A stretch of DNA of 64,000 bases, from assembly GCF_014698795.1 (NCBI RefSeq), contig NZ_JACJTR010000012.1, forward strand, positions 62,001 through 126,000, read 5' to 3'. Below, piece by piece: positions 39,163-48,995 of this stretch; position 1 is the first letter of the stretch; every line of letters starts with the position of its first letter. The position numbers were made by a program, and so were the translations under genes. The notes under the pieces were generated by a model. It saw only the letters and a program-made list of their open reading frames with translations. It made no database searches and was not told the origin of the DNA. The DNA is from Nostoc sp. FACHB-892 (GTDB lineage Bacteria > Cyanobacteriota > Cyanobacteriia > Cyanobacteriales > Nostocaceae).

Positions 39163-39756
39163 CTAATTTGCTTCATACTGCTTTAACAGCATAAGCAAAA
39201 ACTCAGTAGCTGTCAGATAACCTTTAGGTGGATAAATTCCAATAGATGAATCTACCCACCAGCCTTGTACAGTTTGGGGCGATTTCCAAATTGACAAGTG
39301 ATCAACTGCTGGCTGTGCATAAAAGTTATTTTGCCCACTACCTAGCAAACATGAACTCCAATGAGTAAAATAATCATGGCTCATCCGATGAATAGGAAAA
39401 TTACCCTGTAGAGGTACTCCCCATCCATCTATAGCAATAAACGCTTTGACACGACCACCCAAAAGTTGCCACAAATGCGCTGCTCCTATTGCCCCGACTA
39501 CGCCAGCGCTAAAGCTAATAAATATAATTGGTGATTTTAAAGAGTCGCTCAAGCGATACCTGCTGTGAGCTACGCTAACGCGCAAAAACTCCAAGATATG
39601 AAATGCTGATAAAACTAAAATATCTTTACCAGGATAAACCAGTATATTTGCTGGATTTTGGCTGATAGTGCCATTAGCAACCATATCTAATAATCCGACT
39701 TTAAAGCTTTCACTTAAGTCTGGCTCATGGATTCCAGGGCAAATAATTATACTCAT
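39163..39756 (-). CDS. Small alpha/beta-hydrolase-like protein of unknown function
   Basis: This 197-aa protein starts MSIIICPGIHEPDLSESF. A nucleophile-elbow-like motif SFSAG lies at residue about 83 within IIFISFSAGVVGAIGAA, and a strand VKAFIAIDGWGVPL follows, then a possible catalytic His in VDHLSIWKSP. This suggests a short alpha/beta hydrolase, but the acid residue is not obvious. Relatives are cyanobacterial hypotheticals. It is preceded by a gap and divergent from the ferrochelatase-like gene. Function is unknown. Confidence 0.6.
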   Translation of the reverse strand: MSIIICPGIHEPDLSESFKVGLLDMVANGTISQNPANILVYPGKDILVLSAFHILEFLRVSVAHSRYRLSDSLKSPIIFISFSAGVVGAIGAAHLWQLLGGRVKAFIAIDGWGVPLQGNFPIHRMSHDYFTHWSSCLLGSGQNNFYAQPAVDHLSIWKSPQTVQGWWVDSSIGIYPPKGYLTATEFLLMLLKQYEAN

Positions 39757-40083
39757 CTGTCTATTCTAAAAATTGGTTATTGGGTATTGGGCATGGAAAA
39801 TTGAAGTTAAGTTGACACTAATGGGCGCTGCCGTGTTCTTACGGGTGTACCTCACGTAAACAAGAACCGCCGCTTTAACACGATATACACAACCGTGCAA
39901 GCCCAAAGATTTTTTTATGCCCAATCCTCCACGAAAGTCTTACTTTTGATGTATTGTTTTAATTTTCTCACCTATCCTATGCCCCTGGATGGGATAATAA
40001 GTTACAAGTAAGGGAAGGGAAATGTGTAAGCTATTCCCTTATTTTATATTTCTCTGCACTCTGGTTATATTGAGGAACTAATT
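39757..40083. other. Intergenic region with a dispersed repeat copy
   Basis: There is no gene. It holds a short GGGCATGG unit near 39785 and the inverted copy of the GTGAGGTACACCCGTA repeat at 39823-39855. The remainder probably carries the divergent promoters of the flanking genes. Confidence 0.6.
39823..39855. repeat. Dispersed repeat, inverted copy of 11728-11767
   Basis: The complement of 39840-39855 is exactly GTGAGGTACACCCGTA, and the adjoining GGGCGCTGCCGTGTTCTT matches the GC-rich arm with several changes. Confidence 0.7.
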
Positions 40084-41205
40084 GTGGTTGCCACGCCGGA
40101 AAAAGTACAACACACCCACGAGCATCTATCAGGTAAAGACCGTGTAGCCGTACTGCTTATGGGCTACGGCGAAGTCGAAAGCTACGAAGATTTCGCCAAC
40201 TATAACGAACAGGCTTTAAATCTACTGACAGCAAAATTTGCACCAGTACCAACCTGGATTTATCCGCCCCTGGCAAAGCTTTTGGCGCTATTTGACCGCC
40301 ATGAGTGGGGACACACACACCACGATTTTATCTCCCCACACAATGCCATATTTGAACAGCAGCGTGCTGGGATTGAGAAGAATTTACAAGAAAAATGGGG
40401 TGATAAGGTTCAAGTTTTCAAAGCTTTTAACTTCTGCGCTCCTTTCCTACCCAATCAGGTTTTAGCAGAAATCAAAAACCAAGGCTTCGAGAAGCTACTA
40501 ATCTACCCATTGCTAGTTGTTGATTCTATCTTTACTAGTGGGATTGCGATCGAGCAAGTTAACAATGCTCTCGTTGAGTTGACTGATGGTGAAGAACACT
40601 GGATTAAAGCACAGCGTTACATTCCTTCTTTCTTCAACGAACCAGCTTACATCGATTTGATGGCTCATCTGGTTGAGGAGAAAATTGCTGAGTTAGGCGC
40701 AGCTTATCTACCTTCTCAAATCGGTATTGTGTTAATGAATCACGGCTGTCCCCACAAAGCTAAAGGCTTTACTTCTGGGATTGCCGAAAGTGAAGCAATG
40801 TACGATTTAATTCGGGATAAGTTAATTAACCGCTATCCGTTAATATCGGTGGGTTGGCTTAATCATGACACGCCTTTAATTGATTGGACACAGCCAAACG
40901 CCGAGCAAGCGGCAAATAACCTGATTCAGCTAGGCGCAAAAGTGGTAATTTTTATGCCAATTGGCTTTGCCACAGAAAACCACGAAACTTTATTGGATGT
41001 ACACCACATCATCCATGCTTTGGAAAAACAGCATCCTGGTACGAACTACGTGCAAATGGCTTGCGTAAACGATCATCCAGAATTCTTGGCTATGGCGGCA
41101 CAATGGGCTGATGCTCATATTGCAGAGTTGTTGTCAGAAGAAACTTTAGCAGTTAATCCCCAACTCGCTGGGGATAACCATCATCACCATCACCATCATC
41201 ATTAG
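40084..41205 (+). CDS. Ferrochelatase-family protein with an eight-histidine C-terminal tail
   Basis: The protein is 373 aa and resembles HemH-type chelatases: DRVAVLLMGYGEVESYEDF at residues 20-38, YPLLVVDSIFTSGIAIEQVN near 150-170, VLMNHGCPHKAKGFTSGIAE near 218, and a C-terminal VVIFMPIGFATENHETLLDVH. The putative metal-site residues are His in NHGCPHK and Glu/His in TENHETLLD. The last residues are DNHHHHHHHH, a natural poly-His tail that could store or deliver Ni, Co, Zn or Fe. Start is GTG at 40084 with GAGGA upstream. It is more divergent than housekeeping ferrochelatases (it starts with MGYGE where they have NLGGP), so the metal and tetrapyrrole are uncertain. Confidence 0.75.
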   Translation: MVATPEKVQHTHEHLSGKDRVAVLLMGYGEVESYEDFANYNEQALNLLTAKFAPVPTWIYPPLAKLLALFDRHEWGHTHHDFISPHNAIFEQQRAGIEKNLQEKWGDKVQVFKAFNFCAPFLPNQVLAEIKNQGFEKLLIYPLLVVDSIFTSGIAIEQVNNALVELTDGEEHWIKAQRYIPSFFNEPAYIDLMAHLVEEKIAELGAAYLPSQIGIVLMNHGCPHKAKGFTSGIAESEAMYDLIRDKLINRYPLISVGWLNHDTPLIDWTQPNAEQAANNLIQLGAKVVIFMPIGFATENHETLLDVHHIIHALEKQHPGTNYVQMACVNDHPEFLAMAAQWADAHIAELLSEETLAVNPQLAGDNHHHHHHHH

Positions 41206-41224
41206 ACATCTGGTGAAAAAGAAT

Positions 41225-41253
41225 GTAGAGACGTTGTATTGCAACGTCTCTAC
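41225..41253. terminator. 12-bp-stem hairpin after the chelatase-like gene
   Basis: GTAGAGACGTTG-TATTG-CAACGTCTCTAC is a perfect stem with a five-base loop, 20 bases past the stop codon. The GAGACGTTG palindrome is also a known style of Nostoc dispersed repeat. The following sequence AAGGGTTTTAGG has only a short T-run. Confidence 0.6.
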
Positions 41254-41368
41254 AAGGGTTTTAGGTAACGCATAATTAATTTTGGAAATATTGATTGTAA
41301 GAGGATGTTTTAAGTCAGGTATATGATCACAAGAACACCCGTGTGTGGTCAAGAAAGGTAGTGTTGCA

Positions 41369-43711
41369 ATGAGAATCTTGCTGATCGAAGATGACGAAGT
41401 TTTAGCAAGTGTTTTGTTGCAGTCTCTTAGCCAACAACATTATGCTGTTGAACTCGCACAAGACGGACAAATTGGCTGGGAATATTCTCAAGGTACTAAC
41501 TACGACCTGATATTAACAGATGTGGGGCTGCCGAAAGTGGATGGCATTACTTTATGTCAGCGCTTACGTTCTAGTGGCTGTTCCACTCCTATTTTATTGA
41601 TCACAGCAAAAGATGAAACTAGCGATCGCATTCGTGGACTCGATGCTGGAGCAGATGATTATCTAATTAAACCTTTAAATTTGGGAGAACTCCAAGCAAG
41701 GGTACGCGCTTTGTTACGTCGCAGCGATACTCCCCGTTCTCCAGTGCTAGAAGTTGGAGCATTGCGTTTAGATCCAAGCATTTGCGAGGTAACATACGAT
41801 AATCAAGTTCTAGATTTGACACCCAAAGAATATAGTCTGCTGGAGCTATTACTGCGGAATCCATTGCGGGTTTTTAGTCGAGGAGATATTATCGAACATC
41901 TCTGGACTTTTGACGACCCACCCCAAGAGGAAACTGTTAAGTCCCATATTAAATGGTTGCGACACAAGTTGAAAGTAGTGGGAGCCGTAGACTGGATTGA
42001 AAACGTTTATGGTTTGGGATATCGCTTATCTCAAAAAGCTATTAGTAGTGGAAAGAGCGAAAAAAAAATAACTCAAAAAAATCCAGTTCAAAATTCCTCT
42101 ATACCCGATACTTCCCCATCCGTTGAACAACAGTTTAAGCAAGCAATGGGTGGGTTGTGGAGTCAATATCAGGGGCTAATGATACAGCGAATGGAGGTAC
42201 TGCAACAAGCAGCAACAGAACTCTCTAGCGGCACACTAACTACAGAATCACGTAAATCGGCTGGACAGGAAGCGCACAAGCTAGCTGGTGTTTTGGGAAT
42301 GTTTGAGCAAGAAGCAGGAACTCAAATAGCACGAGAAATTGAACAGATTTTAGACAAAGATGGAGAGTTATTAGCAGCCCAAAAAAGCCAATTAATATCG
42401 CTGATACAAGAGTTAGGTAAATTATTAAACCTAATGGCGCAAAAGGTAGTTAATCAAAGTGCTACCTCAATTGAGGAAGAGATAAATCCTAAGTTACTGC
42501 TGATTGACCCTGATTTACAACTTGGTTCACAGTTGCAACAACTGGCATATTCTCTGGAAATGCGCTGGCAGCAAATAACAACGTTAGAAAGTGCAAAAAA
42601 GTTTTTGCAAACCACATCACCAGATTTAGTAGTGCTGAATGTAAATGAGATTGGGCTGCGAGAGGAAAGTTTGGCATTAATGTTGGACTTAGCAACACAT
42701 ACCCCTCCTGTACCTGTTCTGGCGCTCGCTGTCACTGATCAGCTAGTGGATCGTGTAACTCTGGCTCAGTCTGGGGCACGGGGTTTTCTCGTCAAGCCTG
42801 TCACAGCAAGCCAAGTTTGGGAAACTGCATCTCAAATATTAGAGTTTACCCGTTCTTTAACGGTAAATGTATTAGTAGTTGATGATGATCCACTAATTTT
42901 AGCAGCGCTAGGCCCAATGTTAGAACCTTGGGGAATGCGAATTACCGGATTGGACGATCCCCGACGTTTCTGGGAGGTATTGCAATCTACTGCACCAGAT
43001 TTGTTGATTTTGGATGTGGAAATGCCAGAAATAAGTGGTATTGAACTTTGCCAAGCAGTTCGCACAGATCCTCAATGGCAGGAATTGCCAATTGTATTTC
43101 TGACGGCTCACCGAGAGATGGAAACTGTGCAGCAGGTGTTTGCTGCTGGAGGAGATGATTATGTAGTTAAACCCGTTGTAGGGGCAGAATTGCTGGCAAG
43201 GATTACCCATCGCTTAGAACGCAGTCGCCTACTCCAGTCACTTTCTAGCAAAGACCCCATAACCGGATTAGCAAATCAATTCCAGTCTAGCCGGGACTTA
43301 CAGCACCTGATTGCTAAAGCCGAGAAAAATCAGCAATCGGTTTGCTTGGCGATCTTGAATTTCAATGATTTACGCCAAATTAATATCCAGTATGGCCATG
43401 AGGCTGGTAATCAAGTGTTGCAACGATGGAGTCGTCTATTCCAGTCGGTATTTTGCAGTGGTGAAATATTGGGCTATTGGGGTAACGGAGAATTTGTGGT
43501 GGGAATTTCTGGCTTTACCGAAACAGAACGGCTCGTCATCCAACATCGCCTCAATGACATTTTAACCAAGCTCCGCCAACAAGTATTTACAGCTGCCAAT
43601 GGCGATCGCTTCCAGGCAACCTGCAATTTTGCTGTGGTTGAGTATCCTAATCATGGACTAAAGTTACAATCTCTGTACCAAGTTGCTAATTCTATGCTAA
43701 AGCAGAATTAA
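41369..43711 (+). CDS. Multidomain response regulator (REC-wHTH-HPt-REC-REC-degenerate GGDEF)
   Basis: The start at ATG 41369 (MRILLIEDDEVLASVLLQSL) has AAAGG about 11 bases upstream; a GTG at 41345 adds 8 residues. The protein is 780 aa. REC1 (1-115) has phospho-Asp51 (LILTDVGLP). An OmpR-type winged helix follows at 130-225. An HPt region has His303 in QEAHKLAGVLGM. REC2 (about 375-490) has lost its Asp (VVLNVNE). REC3 (about 498-612) is intact (LILDVEMPE). The GGDEF domain (about 625-775) reads WGNGEF, so cyclase activity is unlikely. It is probably a phosphorelay-fed DNA-binding protein. Its stop overlaps the convergent ABC gene stop by four bases. Confidence 0.88.
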   Translation: MRILLIEDDEVLASVLLQSLSQQHYAVELAQDGQIGWEYSQGTNYDLILTDVGLPKVDGITLCQRLRSSGCSTPILLITAKDETSDRIRGLDAGADDYLIKPLNLGELQARVRALLRRSDTPRSPVLEVGALRLDPSICEVTYDNQVLDLTPKEYSLLELLLRNPLRVFSRGDIIEHLWTFDDPPQEETVKSHIKWLRHKLKVVGAVDWIENVYGLGYRLSQKAISSGKSEKKITQKNPVQNSSIPDTSPSVEQQFKQAMGGLWSQYQGLMIQRMEVLQQAATELSSGTLTTESRKSAGQEAHKLAGVLGMFEQEAGTQIAREIEQILDKDGELLAAQKSQLISLIQELGKLLNLMAQKVVNQSATSIEEEINPKLLLIDPDLQLGSQLQQLAYSLEMRWQQITTLESAKKFLQTTSPDLVVLNVNEIGLREESLALMLDLATHTPPVPVLALAVTDQLVDRVTLAQSGARGFLVKPVTASQVWETASQILEFTRSLTVNVLVVDDDPLILAALGPMLEPWGMRITGLDDPRRFWEVLQSTAPDLLILDVEMPEISGIELCQAVRTDPQWQELPIVFLTAHREMETVQQVFAAGGDDYVVKPVVGAELLARITHRLERSRLLQSLSSKDPITGLANQFQSSRDLQHLIAKAEKNQQSVCLAILNFNDLRQINIQYGHEAGNQVLQRWSRLFQSVFCSGEILGYWGNGEFVVGISGFTETERLVIQHRLNDILTKLRQQVFTAANGDRFQATCNFAVVEYPNHGLKLQSLYQVANSMLKQN

Positions 43712-46620
43712 AGCTCACCTTCTAACTGTTGGGTTACCAGTTTGGCAAATAACCCTTCTTGGGCAATCAATGCTGCAAAATTACCTACTTGCACGACTTT
43801 ACCAGCGTTAATAACATAGATGCGATCGGCATTACGAATTGTGCTGAGGCGATGGGCAATCACCACTCTGGTAGCATTTAATTTCGCTAAACTTTCAGTC
43901 ACAATTGCCTGGGTGCGATTGTCCAAAGCACTGGTAGCCTCATCCATCAAGATAATTTTCGGCTTTGAAACAAGCGATCGCGCAATTAATAATCTTTGTC
44001 GTTGTCCACCAGAAAGATTAGTACCTCCCTCGCTAATTATGGTGTACATTCCCATTGGCATTTGCTCAATATCACCAGCCAAGCCTGCCATTCGTGCCGC
44101 TTCCCAGGCTTGTTCTTGCGTCACCAAAGCTCCAGCAGTAATATTCTCAAAAATTGAGCCTGTGCCGATTTTGCCATTTTGCAGCACCACTCCTAAATGT
44201 CTTCGCACAGCCTGAATATCTAACTCTGTCAAGTCTTTACCGTCATAGTAAATGCTACCTGTTAATGGAGTCTCAAACCCCAATAACAACCGTAATATTG
44301 TTGATTTTCCGCTTCCAGAAGGGCCAACGATCGCAATAAATTCTCCTGGTTCAGCATGGAGACTGACATCGTTAAGGATTAGACTTTTGTTTTGGGAGTA
44401 GTGAAAGCTGACACGATCTAGCGCAATGCGACCGCTTAACTCACCAGGATTTGTCTTAGTTGAGTCTGATTCTGGTTGCGATCGCCAAATCGGTTTGGCC
44501 CGTTCCCAAATTGGTACGATACCCAAGATGTCGGTTACGGTATTGCTCAGGTCAGTCACTCCCTTGATAAAAATTGTTAAAGCATAGTTAAAAGCAACAA
44601 ATGTACCAATATTTAAGCGTGTCTGCATGAACAGCATGATAAACCCAAATAGCAGCAATGTACTGATTAAAGGCAGGGCTTCGTTAAATATAGAAACGCC
44701 ATCTTTTATTTGTTGCCAACTTGCCTTCAAGCGGATCTGCTGGCTGTACTTTTTTGCCCAAGCTGCAAATGCTCGTTCTTCTGCCATTGCTACTCGCAGC
44801 TTGGCCACACCATTGATCAGTTGCACGGTGAGTCCTTGAATTACACCATCTAGTTCTTGCTGTTTTTGTGATTTCTTGACTAGGAGGAAGTTAGAAATAG
44901 TCGTTACTACAGCAGCAAGAATTGCTAAACTGACTCCCATAAGAGCAAGTTGCCAACTGTAAATAAACATCAGCGCTAAGTTGAATAAGGCAAAAACTCC
45001 ACTCAACAAAGTCCTTTGAGTCGCACCACTGAGTTGTTCATGAATTTGCCTCACCGCCATGACGCGGTTGACCAAATCTCCAGAAGCGTATTGACGAAAA
45101 AAACCTGGACTTAATCTCAGCAGCCGATCCCAGATGGCTGGCTGCAATACGCTGTTAGTAGCACTTTCGACTCGTAGGGTGATAATACTTTGGGCAATCT
45201 GAAAAGCTAACTGCCCAAAAGCTGCTGCTAACAATACCAATCCTATCTGCCACAGTAAGGCGCGATCGCTATCAGGAATAGCATTGTTGATTAATATTAT
45301 GGTTGCCTGGGGTACAATCATTCCCAGCAATGTCCCCATTATCCCCACAATCACAATATTAATAATGTCTTTTTCATAGCCCTTCACCCCAAACTGAAGT
45401 AGCTCAATGACATTGTTCACAACCCTGGGTAACGATCGATACAAAACGTAAGCTACATGTTTCAGTGTTTTTGCTATTGAAGCATTTACAGGTGTGAGAG
45501 TTTGTGCTAGAGGGTCAAATATGATATAACTCTTATTGTCTGTGGGTAACAAAGCTACTGGGCGATTTTCTAACTGGGTATAAGCTAACAGAGGGCCTTG
45601 ATCTTGCTGCCACCAGCCATCTTTTAAAGTTATTCGCCGAATCCGAATTTGTGATGCTCTGGCGATCGCTGCTACAGGGTCTTTAATAGAATTCAAATCC
45701 TCTACTGGTGGACGAATCTCTATTCCCAGCGATCGCCCGACTGCCCCAAATGCTACCAGTAAGGGCGACCCCTCTTGAAAGAAAACTGCCTCCTGCTGCG
45801 GCTGCAAAACTGCTGCTAAATCAGAGAGTGCCGCCTCTATTACTTGCTGATTAAATTGTTCGCGTTCTTGAAACTGCCGGAATTCTGCTTCTGCTTCTTG
45901 GTTTGCCAACAAACTGAAGTAGTGAAAGAAATAAGTCTGCAAACTGGCTAAACCTGTCAGAAGTTCCTCAGAATTTTCTAAATCTGCCGTTGACAACATC
46001 TCTCCGATAACCGCATTTTCTGCCTCCAGCCACATCGCATTGGTGATTGGAAATGCTGGTGAGGTGGAATTCAACGTTAGTTCCTCAACTCCCATCCAGT
46101 GAGTATTGCCTTGCTGTAACTTCAGCCATCGGAGTGTTTGTTGCCTCCACTGTAGCGTTTCACCAGGCAATAATGAAAAATCCCGCTCAAATGCCGACAC
46201 TTGGTTTAATGGTGTAGCCAAAACTGTTTGCTGGGCGTTAAGAGATTGCCCTAAATGATTTACCCAACCTTCTAAAAGTTCTATGGTTTGCGAGTCAGCC
46301 GCCGCAATTCCCTGAACCAAATCAACCATTGATATCTGGCATAATTGAGTGGGTTCAATTGCGATCGCTACAAAACTCCATTGGCTTTGTGCAACTACTT
46401 CCGGTAATAACACTGCATTAAACAAGGCTTCACCAGCGCTGACATGAAATAGATAGCGGCGATGTTCCTTTGGTAAACTGTTCTTAACTCTAGTCGCAAA
46501 CACCGCCAATGTTCCAGACTGCACTATCCAGAATGTTTCGGAGTCATTCAACAGTACTGGTTGGTTTGCTTGAAAAGAGTAAAGTTTAGAAGAAGGATTC
46601 ACCTGCGGGCTATTCATCAC
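43708..46620 (-). CDS. NHLP-type bacteriocin export ABC transporter permease/ATPase subunit
   Basis: The protein is 970 aa. Residues about 15-130 resemble a cyclic-nucleotide-binding fold, and a linker domain follows. A six-helix ABC exporter domain runs from about 400 to 680. The ATPase has Walker A GPSGSGKSTILRLL, the signature LSGGQRQRLLIARSL, and Walker B IILMDEATSALDN. It lacks a C39 peptidase, matching the second ABC subunit of NHLP/NHLM microcin export systems. ATG at 46620 lies four bases after the stop of the C39 transporter gene upstream, so they are co-translated. Its last codons overlap the stop of the response regulator gene. Confidence 0.92.
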   Translation of the reverse strand: MMNSPQVNPSSKLYSFQANQPVLLNDSETFWIVQSGTLAVFATRVKNSLPKEHRRYLFHVSAGEALFNAVLLPEVVAQSQWSFVAIAIEPTQLCQISMVDLVQGIAAADSQTIELLEGWVNHLGQSLNAQQTVLATPLNQVSAFERDFSLLPGETLQWRQQTLRWLKLQQGNTHWMGVEELTLNSTSPAFPITNAMWLEAENAVIGEMLSTADLENSEELLTGLASLQTYFFHYFSLLANQEAEAEFRQFQEREQFNQQVIEAALSDLAAVLQPQQEAVFFQEGSPLLVAFGAVGRSLGIEIRPPVEDLNSIKDPVAAIARASQIRIRRITLKDGWWQQDQGPLLAYTQLENRPVALLPTDNKSYIIFDPLAQTLTPVNASIAKTLKHVAYVLYRSLPRVVNNVIELLQFGVKGYEKDIINIVIVGIMGTLLGMIVPQATIILINNAIPDSDRALLWQIGLVLLAAAFGQLAFQIAQSIITLRVESATNSVLQPAIWDRLLRLSPGFFRQYASGDLVNRVMAVRQIHEQLSGATQRTLLSGVFALFNLALMFIYSWQLALMGVSLAILAAVVTTISNFLLVKKSQKQQELDGVIQGLTVQLINGVAKLRVAMAEERAFAAWAKKYSQQIRLKASWQQIKDGVSIFNEALPLISTLLLFGFIMLFMQTRLNIGTFVAFNYALTIFIKGVTDLSNTVTDILGIVPIWERAKPIWRSQPESDSTKTNPGELSGRIALDRVSFHYSQNKSLILNDVSLHAEPGEFIAIVGPSGSGKSTILRLLLGFETPLTGSIYYDGKDLTELDIQAVRRHLGVVLQNGKIGTGSIFENITAGALVTQEQAWEAARMAGLAGDIEQMPMGMYTIISEGGTNLSGGQRQRLLIARSLVSKPKIILMDEATSALDNRTQAIVTESLAKLNATRVVIAHRLSTIRNADRIYVINAGKVVQVGNFAALIAQEGLFAKLVTQQLEGEL

Positions 46621-46624
46621 TCAA

Positions 46625-48832
46625 CTATGCCTCTACCGCGTGAAGTAAGCGGACATAAGTTCCGCCTTGCTGCCATAATTCCTCATGAGTGCCACGCTGC
46701 ACGATTTTACCTTGCTCTAGCACAATAATTTCATCACAATCGCGAATTGTGCTAAGGCGGTGGGCTACTACAATACAGGAACAACCACGCTGTTGTAAAT
46801 TGCGATTAATAATCAGTTCTGTTTGGGCATCTAGAGCGCTTGTTGCTTCATCAAGTACTAATACTGCGGGATTTCTCACCAAAGCGCGGGCAATTTCTAA
46901 ACGTTGGCGTTGCCCACCGCTAATATTCATGCCGCCCTCAATCAACTCAAAATCATATTTTCCAGGCATAGATGCGATCGCATCATGAATAGCTGCATCT
47001 TGGCAAGCCTGCACCAAATCAGCTTCTGGCATAGTAGAGTCCCAAAGAGTGATATTTTCTCGCACAGTCCCCGCAAATAAAAAGATATCCTGTTCAACCA
47101 TTGCCAAACAATGAGCAAGGACAGAACGTTTAATCTGCGATCGCTCTACACCATCAAAGCAGATTTCCCCATCCCAAGGCTGATAAAGACCGCAAATTAA
47201 TTTGGCAATTGTAGATTTACCAGAACCACTTCCCCCCACCAGCGCTATCCTTTGTCCTGGCTTGATACTCAAGCTCAAATTCTCAATTAACGGAGGTTCT
47301 ACAGGACTGTAGCCAAAAGTGACATTCCGTAACTCAATGTTACCCTGTAATTGCCAGAGAGATGAAGAAGTAATTTCTCTCCTAGCTCCCCCTGCCCCCC
47401 TGCTCTCCTCCACTTCTGAATCAACGGAATTTTGAAGCACATCATCAAGACGGTTGAAGTCAGCTTCTAAATCTTGCAAAGTACTGCCAAAATTGACGAG
47501 GCTATTAACTGGTTCTAAGAAGCTCTGGGTTAAACTTTGGTAGGCAACCAGCATCCCAATACTAAGACTTCCATTCATTACCTGTAAACCACCAACTAGC
47601 AAGACAAAAGCTGTGGTCAGGGATGTTAAAATCGTCGGTAATGTAGTGATAATTTGAGTTTGTAAACCTAATTGCTGTTCGGCGTTAACTGCTTTAGCAT
47701 AATAACCGGCAAACCGAGCAAATAAATCTGACTCCAGCCCAGAAGCTTTGACTGTTTCTATTGTTTGGATACCACTAACCGCCACCCCAGCTACCTTGCC
47801 ATGTTCTTGAGCCAGCCGCATATTGGCATCGACGCGAGTTTGCGATAAAAATAGGAGAGCAAGAATGTTGATAGCAGCAAAGCTGACTGCGATCGCACTC
47901 AGCAAGCGATCGTATTGAATCATAATCAGCAGGTAGAAGACCATCATTACTGCATCGATTACAGTGGTTGCTAAACGCCCTGAAAGTATTTCCGCAACCT
48001 TGTCATTTAGTTGCATGCGATTACTGATTTCTCCAGCAAAGCGCTGGGCATAAAACCCGATGGGTAATCGCAAGATATGCCAAAGAAACTGTCCTGACAT
48101 ACTGACTGATAACTTCACCATTAATCGGCGCAGATAGGTAAGCCGCAGTCTAGCCAGAAACGCCCGCAATAAAGTAGTGATCAGCATTCCTAACAGTAAA
48201 GGTCGTAACCAATCTTGTCGGTCTTGGATTAAAATCTCATCGATAAATACCTGAGAAAATGCTGGCACAGCTAATCGAGGCAGTGTTAGCAATAACCCCG
48301 CTAGCAAACAAAATAAAATAGTACCCCATGAGTTTTGTAAGCGGTTACTTAAAGCTGAGACAATGTGATTTTTTTTGCCTCCCCTCTGAAAGTCCCCTCC
48401 TGGTTCCATCACCAGCGCAACACCCGTGTATGCGCGATCAAACTCTTCCCAACTCACTGTTCTTTTACCAGTGGCAGGATCGTTGAGGTAGACGCGTTTT
48501 TTGCTATATCCTTCTACCACGAGAAAATGGTTAAAATTCCAAAAGGCAATGTAGGGAAGACGGGTAGTTGTCACTTTTTCTAGAGATAGTTTTAAACCTT
48601 TAGCATTGAGTCCATAATTTTTAGCAGCTTTGAGGATATTAAAAGCTTTACTCCCATCCCGCGAAACACCGCATTCTTCACGCAGTTTAGCCAGTGGCAC
48701 AATCCGACCGTAATAGCTCAGAATTATTCCTAAAGCAGCCGCACCACATTCCACCGCTTCCATTTGTAAAAGTGTAGAAGTGCGGACACGATTTGGTTTA
48801 AATTTTGGAATTGGGAATTGGGCATTAGGCAT
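46625..48832 (-). CDS. NHLP-type bacteriocin export ABC transporter, C39 peptidase/permease/ATPase
   Basis: This 735-aa peptidase-containing ABC transporter cuts leaders after Gly-Gly and exports the core. The C39 domain (about 15-150) has catalytic Cys in MEAVECGAAALG (near residue 29), His in FWNFNHFLVVEG and Asp in YLNDPATGKR. A transmembrane domain follows, then the ATPase with GGSGSGKSTIAKLI, ISGGQRQRLEIARAL and LVLDEATSALD. The first 14 residues (MPNAQFPIPKFKPN) are encoded by a dispersed TGCCCAAT-type repeat and there is no Shine-Dalgarno sequence, so the original start may have been replaced. It is the middle gene of the exporter operon. Confidence 0.93.
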   Translation of the reverse strand: MPNAQFPIPKFKPNRVRTSTLLQMEAVECGAAALGIILSYYGRIVPLAKLREECGVSRDGSKAFNILKAAKNYGLNAKGLKLSLEKVTTTRLPYIAFWNFNHFLVVEGYSKKRVYLNDPATGKRTVSWEEFDRAYTGVALVMEPGGDFQRGGKKNHIVSALSNRLQNSWGTILFCLLAGLLLTLPRLAVPAFSQVFIDEILIQDRQDWLRPLLLGMLITTLLRAFLARLRLTYLRRLMVKLSVSMSGQFLWHILRLPIGFYAQRFAGEISNRMQLNDKVAEILSGRLATTVIDAVMMVFYLLIMIQYDRLLSAIAVSFAAINILALLFLSQTRVDANMRLAQEHGKVAGVAVSGIQTIETVKASGLESDLFARFAGYYAKAVNAEQQLGLQTQIITTLPTILTSLTTAFVLLVGGLQVMNGSLSIGMLVAYQSLTQSFLEPVNSLVNFGSTLQDLEADFNRLDDVLQNSVDSEVEESRGAGGARREITSSSLWQLQGNIELRNVTFGYSPVEPPLIENLSLSIKPGQRIALVGGSGSGKSTIAKLICGLYQPWDGEICFDGVERSQIKRSVLAHCLAMVEQDIFLFAGTVRENITLWDSTMPEADLVQACQDAAIHDAIASMPGKYDFELIEGGMNISGGQRQRLEIARALVRNPAVLVLDEATSALDAQTELIINRNLQQRGCSCIVVAHRLSTIRDCDEIIVLEQGKIVQRGTHEELWQQGGTYVRLLHAVEA

Positions 48833-48933
48833 TGGTATTAGGACTTGAACGTTGGTTAAGCTTCTAAGGGTAAAAGTTGAGCTTCTGATGATGGTGAACC
48901 TTCAAGTTGTAACCATGCCCCATGCCCAATTTA

Positions 48934-48995
48934 ATTACGAATTACGAATTACGAATTACGTTAGCGTAGCGGGGCGTAGCCCATTACGAATTATT
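48934..48995. repeat. ATTACGA heptamer repeat interrupted by a GCGTAGC repeat
   Basis: Tandem ATTACGA units (48934-48960) are split by GCGTAGCGGGGCGTAGCC (48964-48981) and resume as ATTACGAATTA. This looks like one dispersed repeat inserted into another. Confidence 0.7.
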
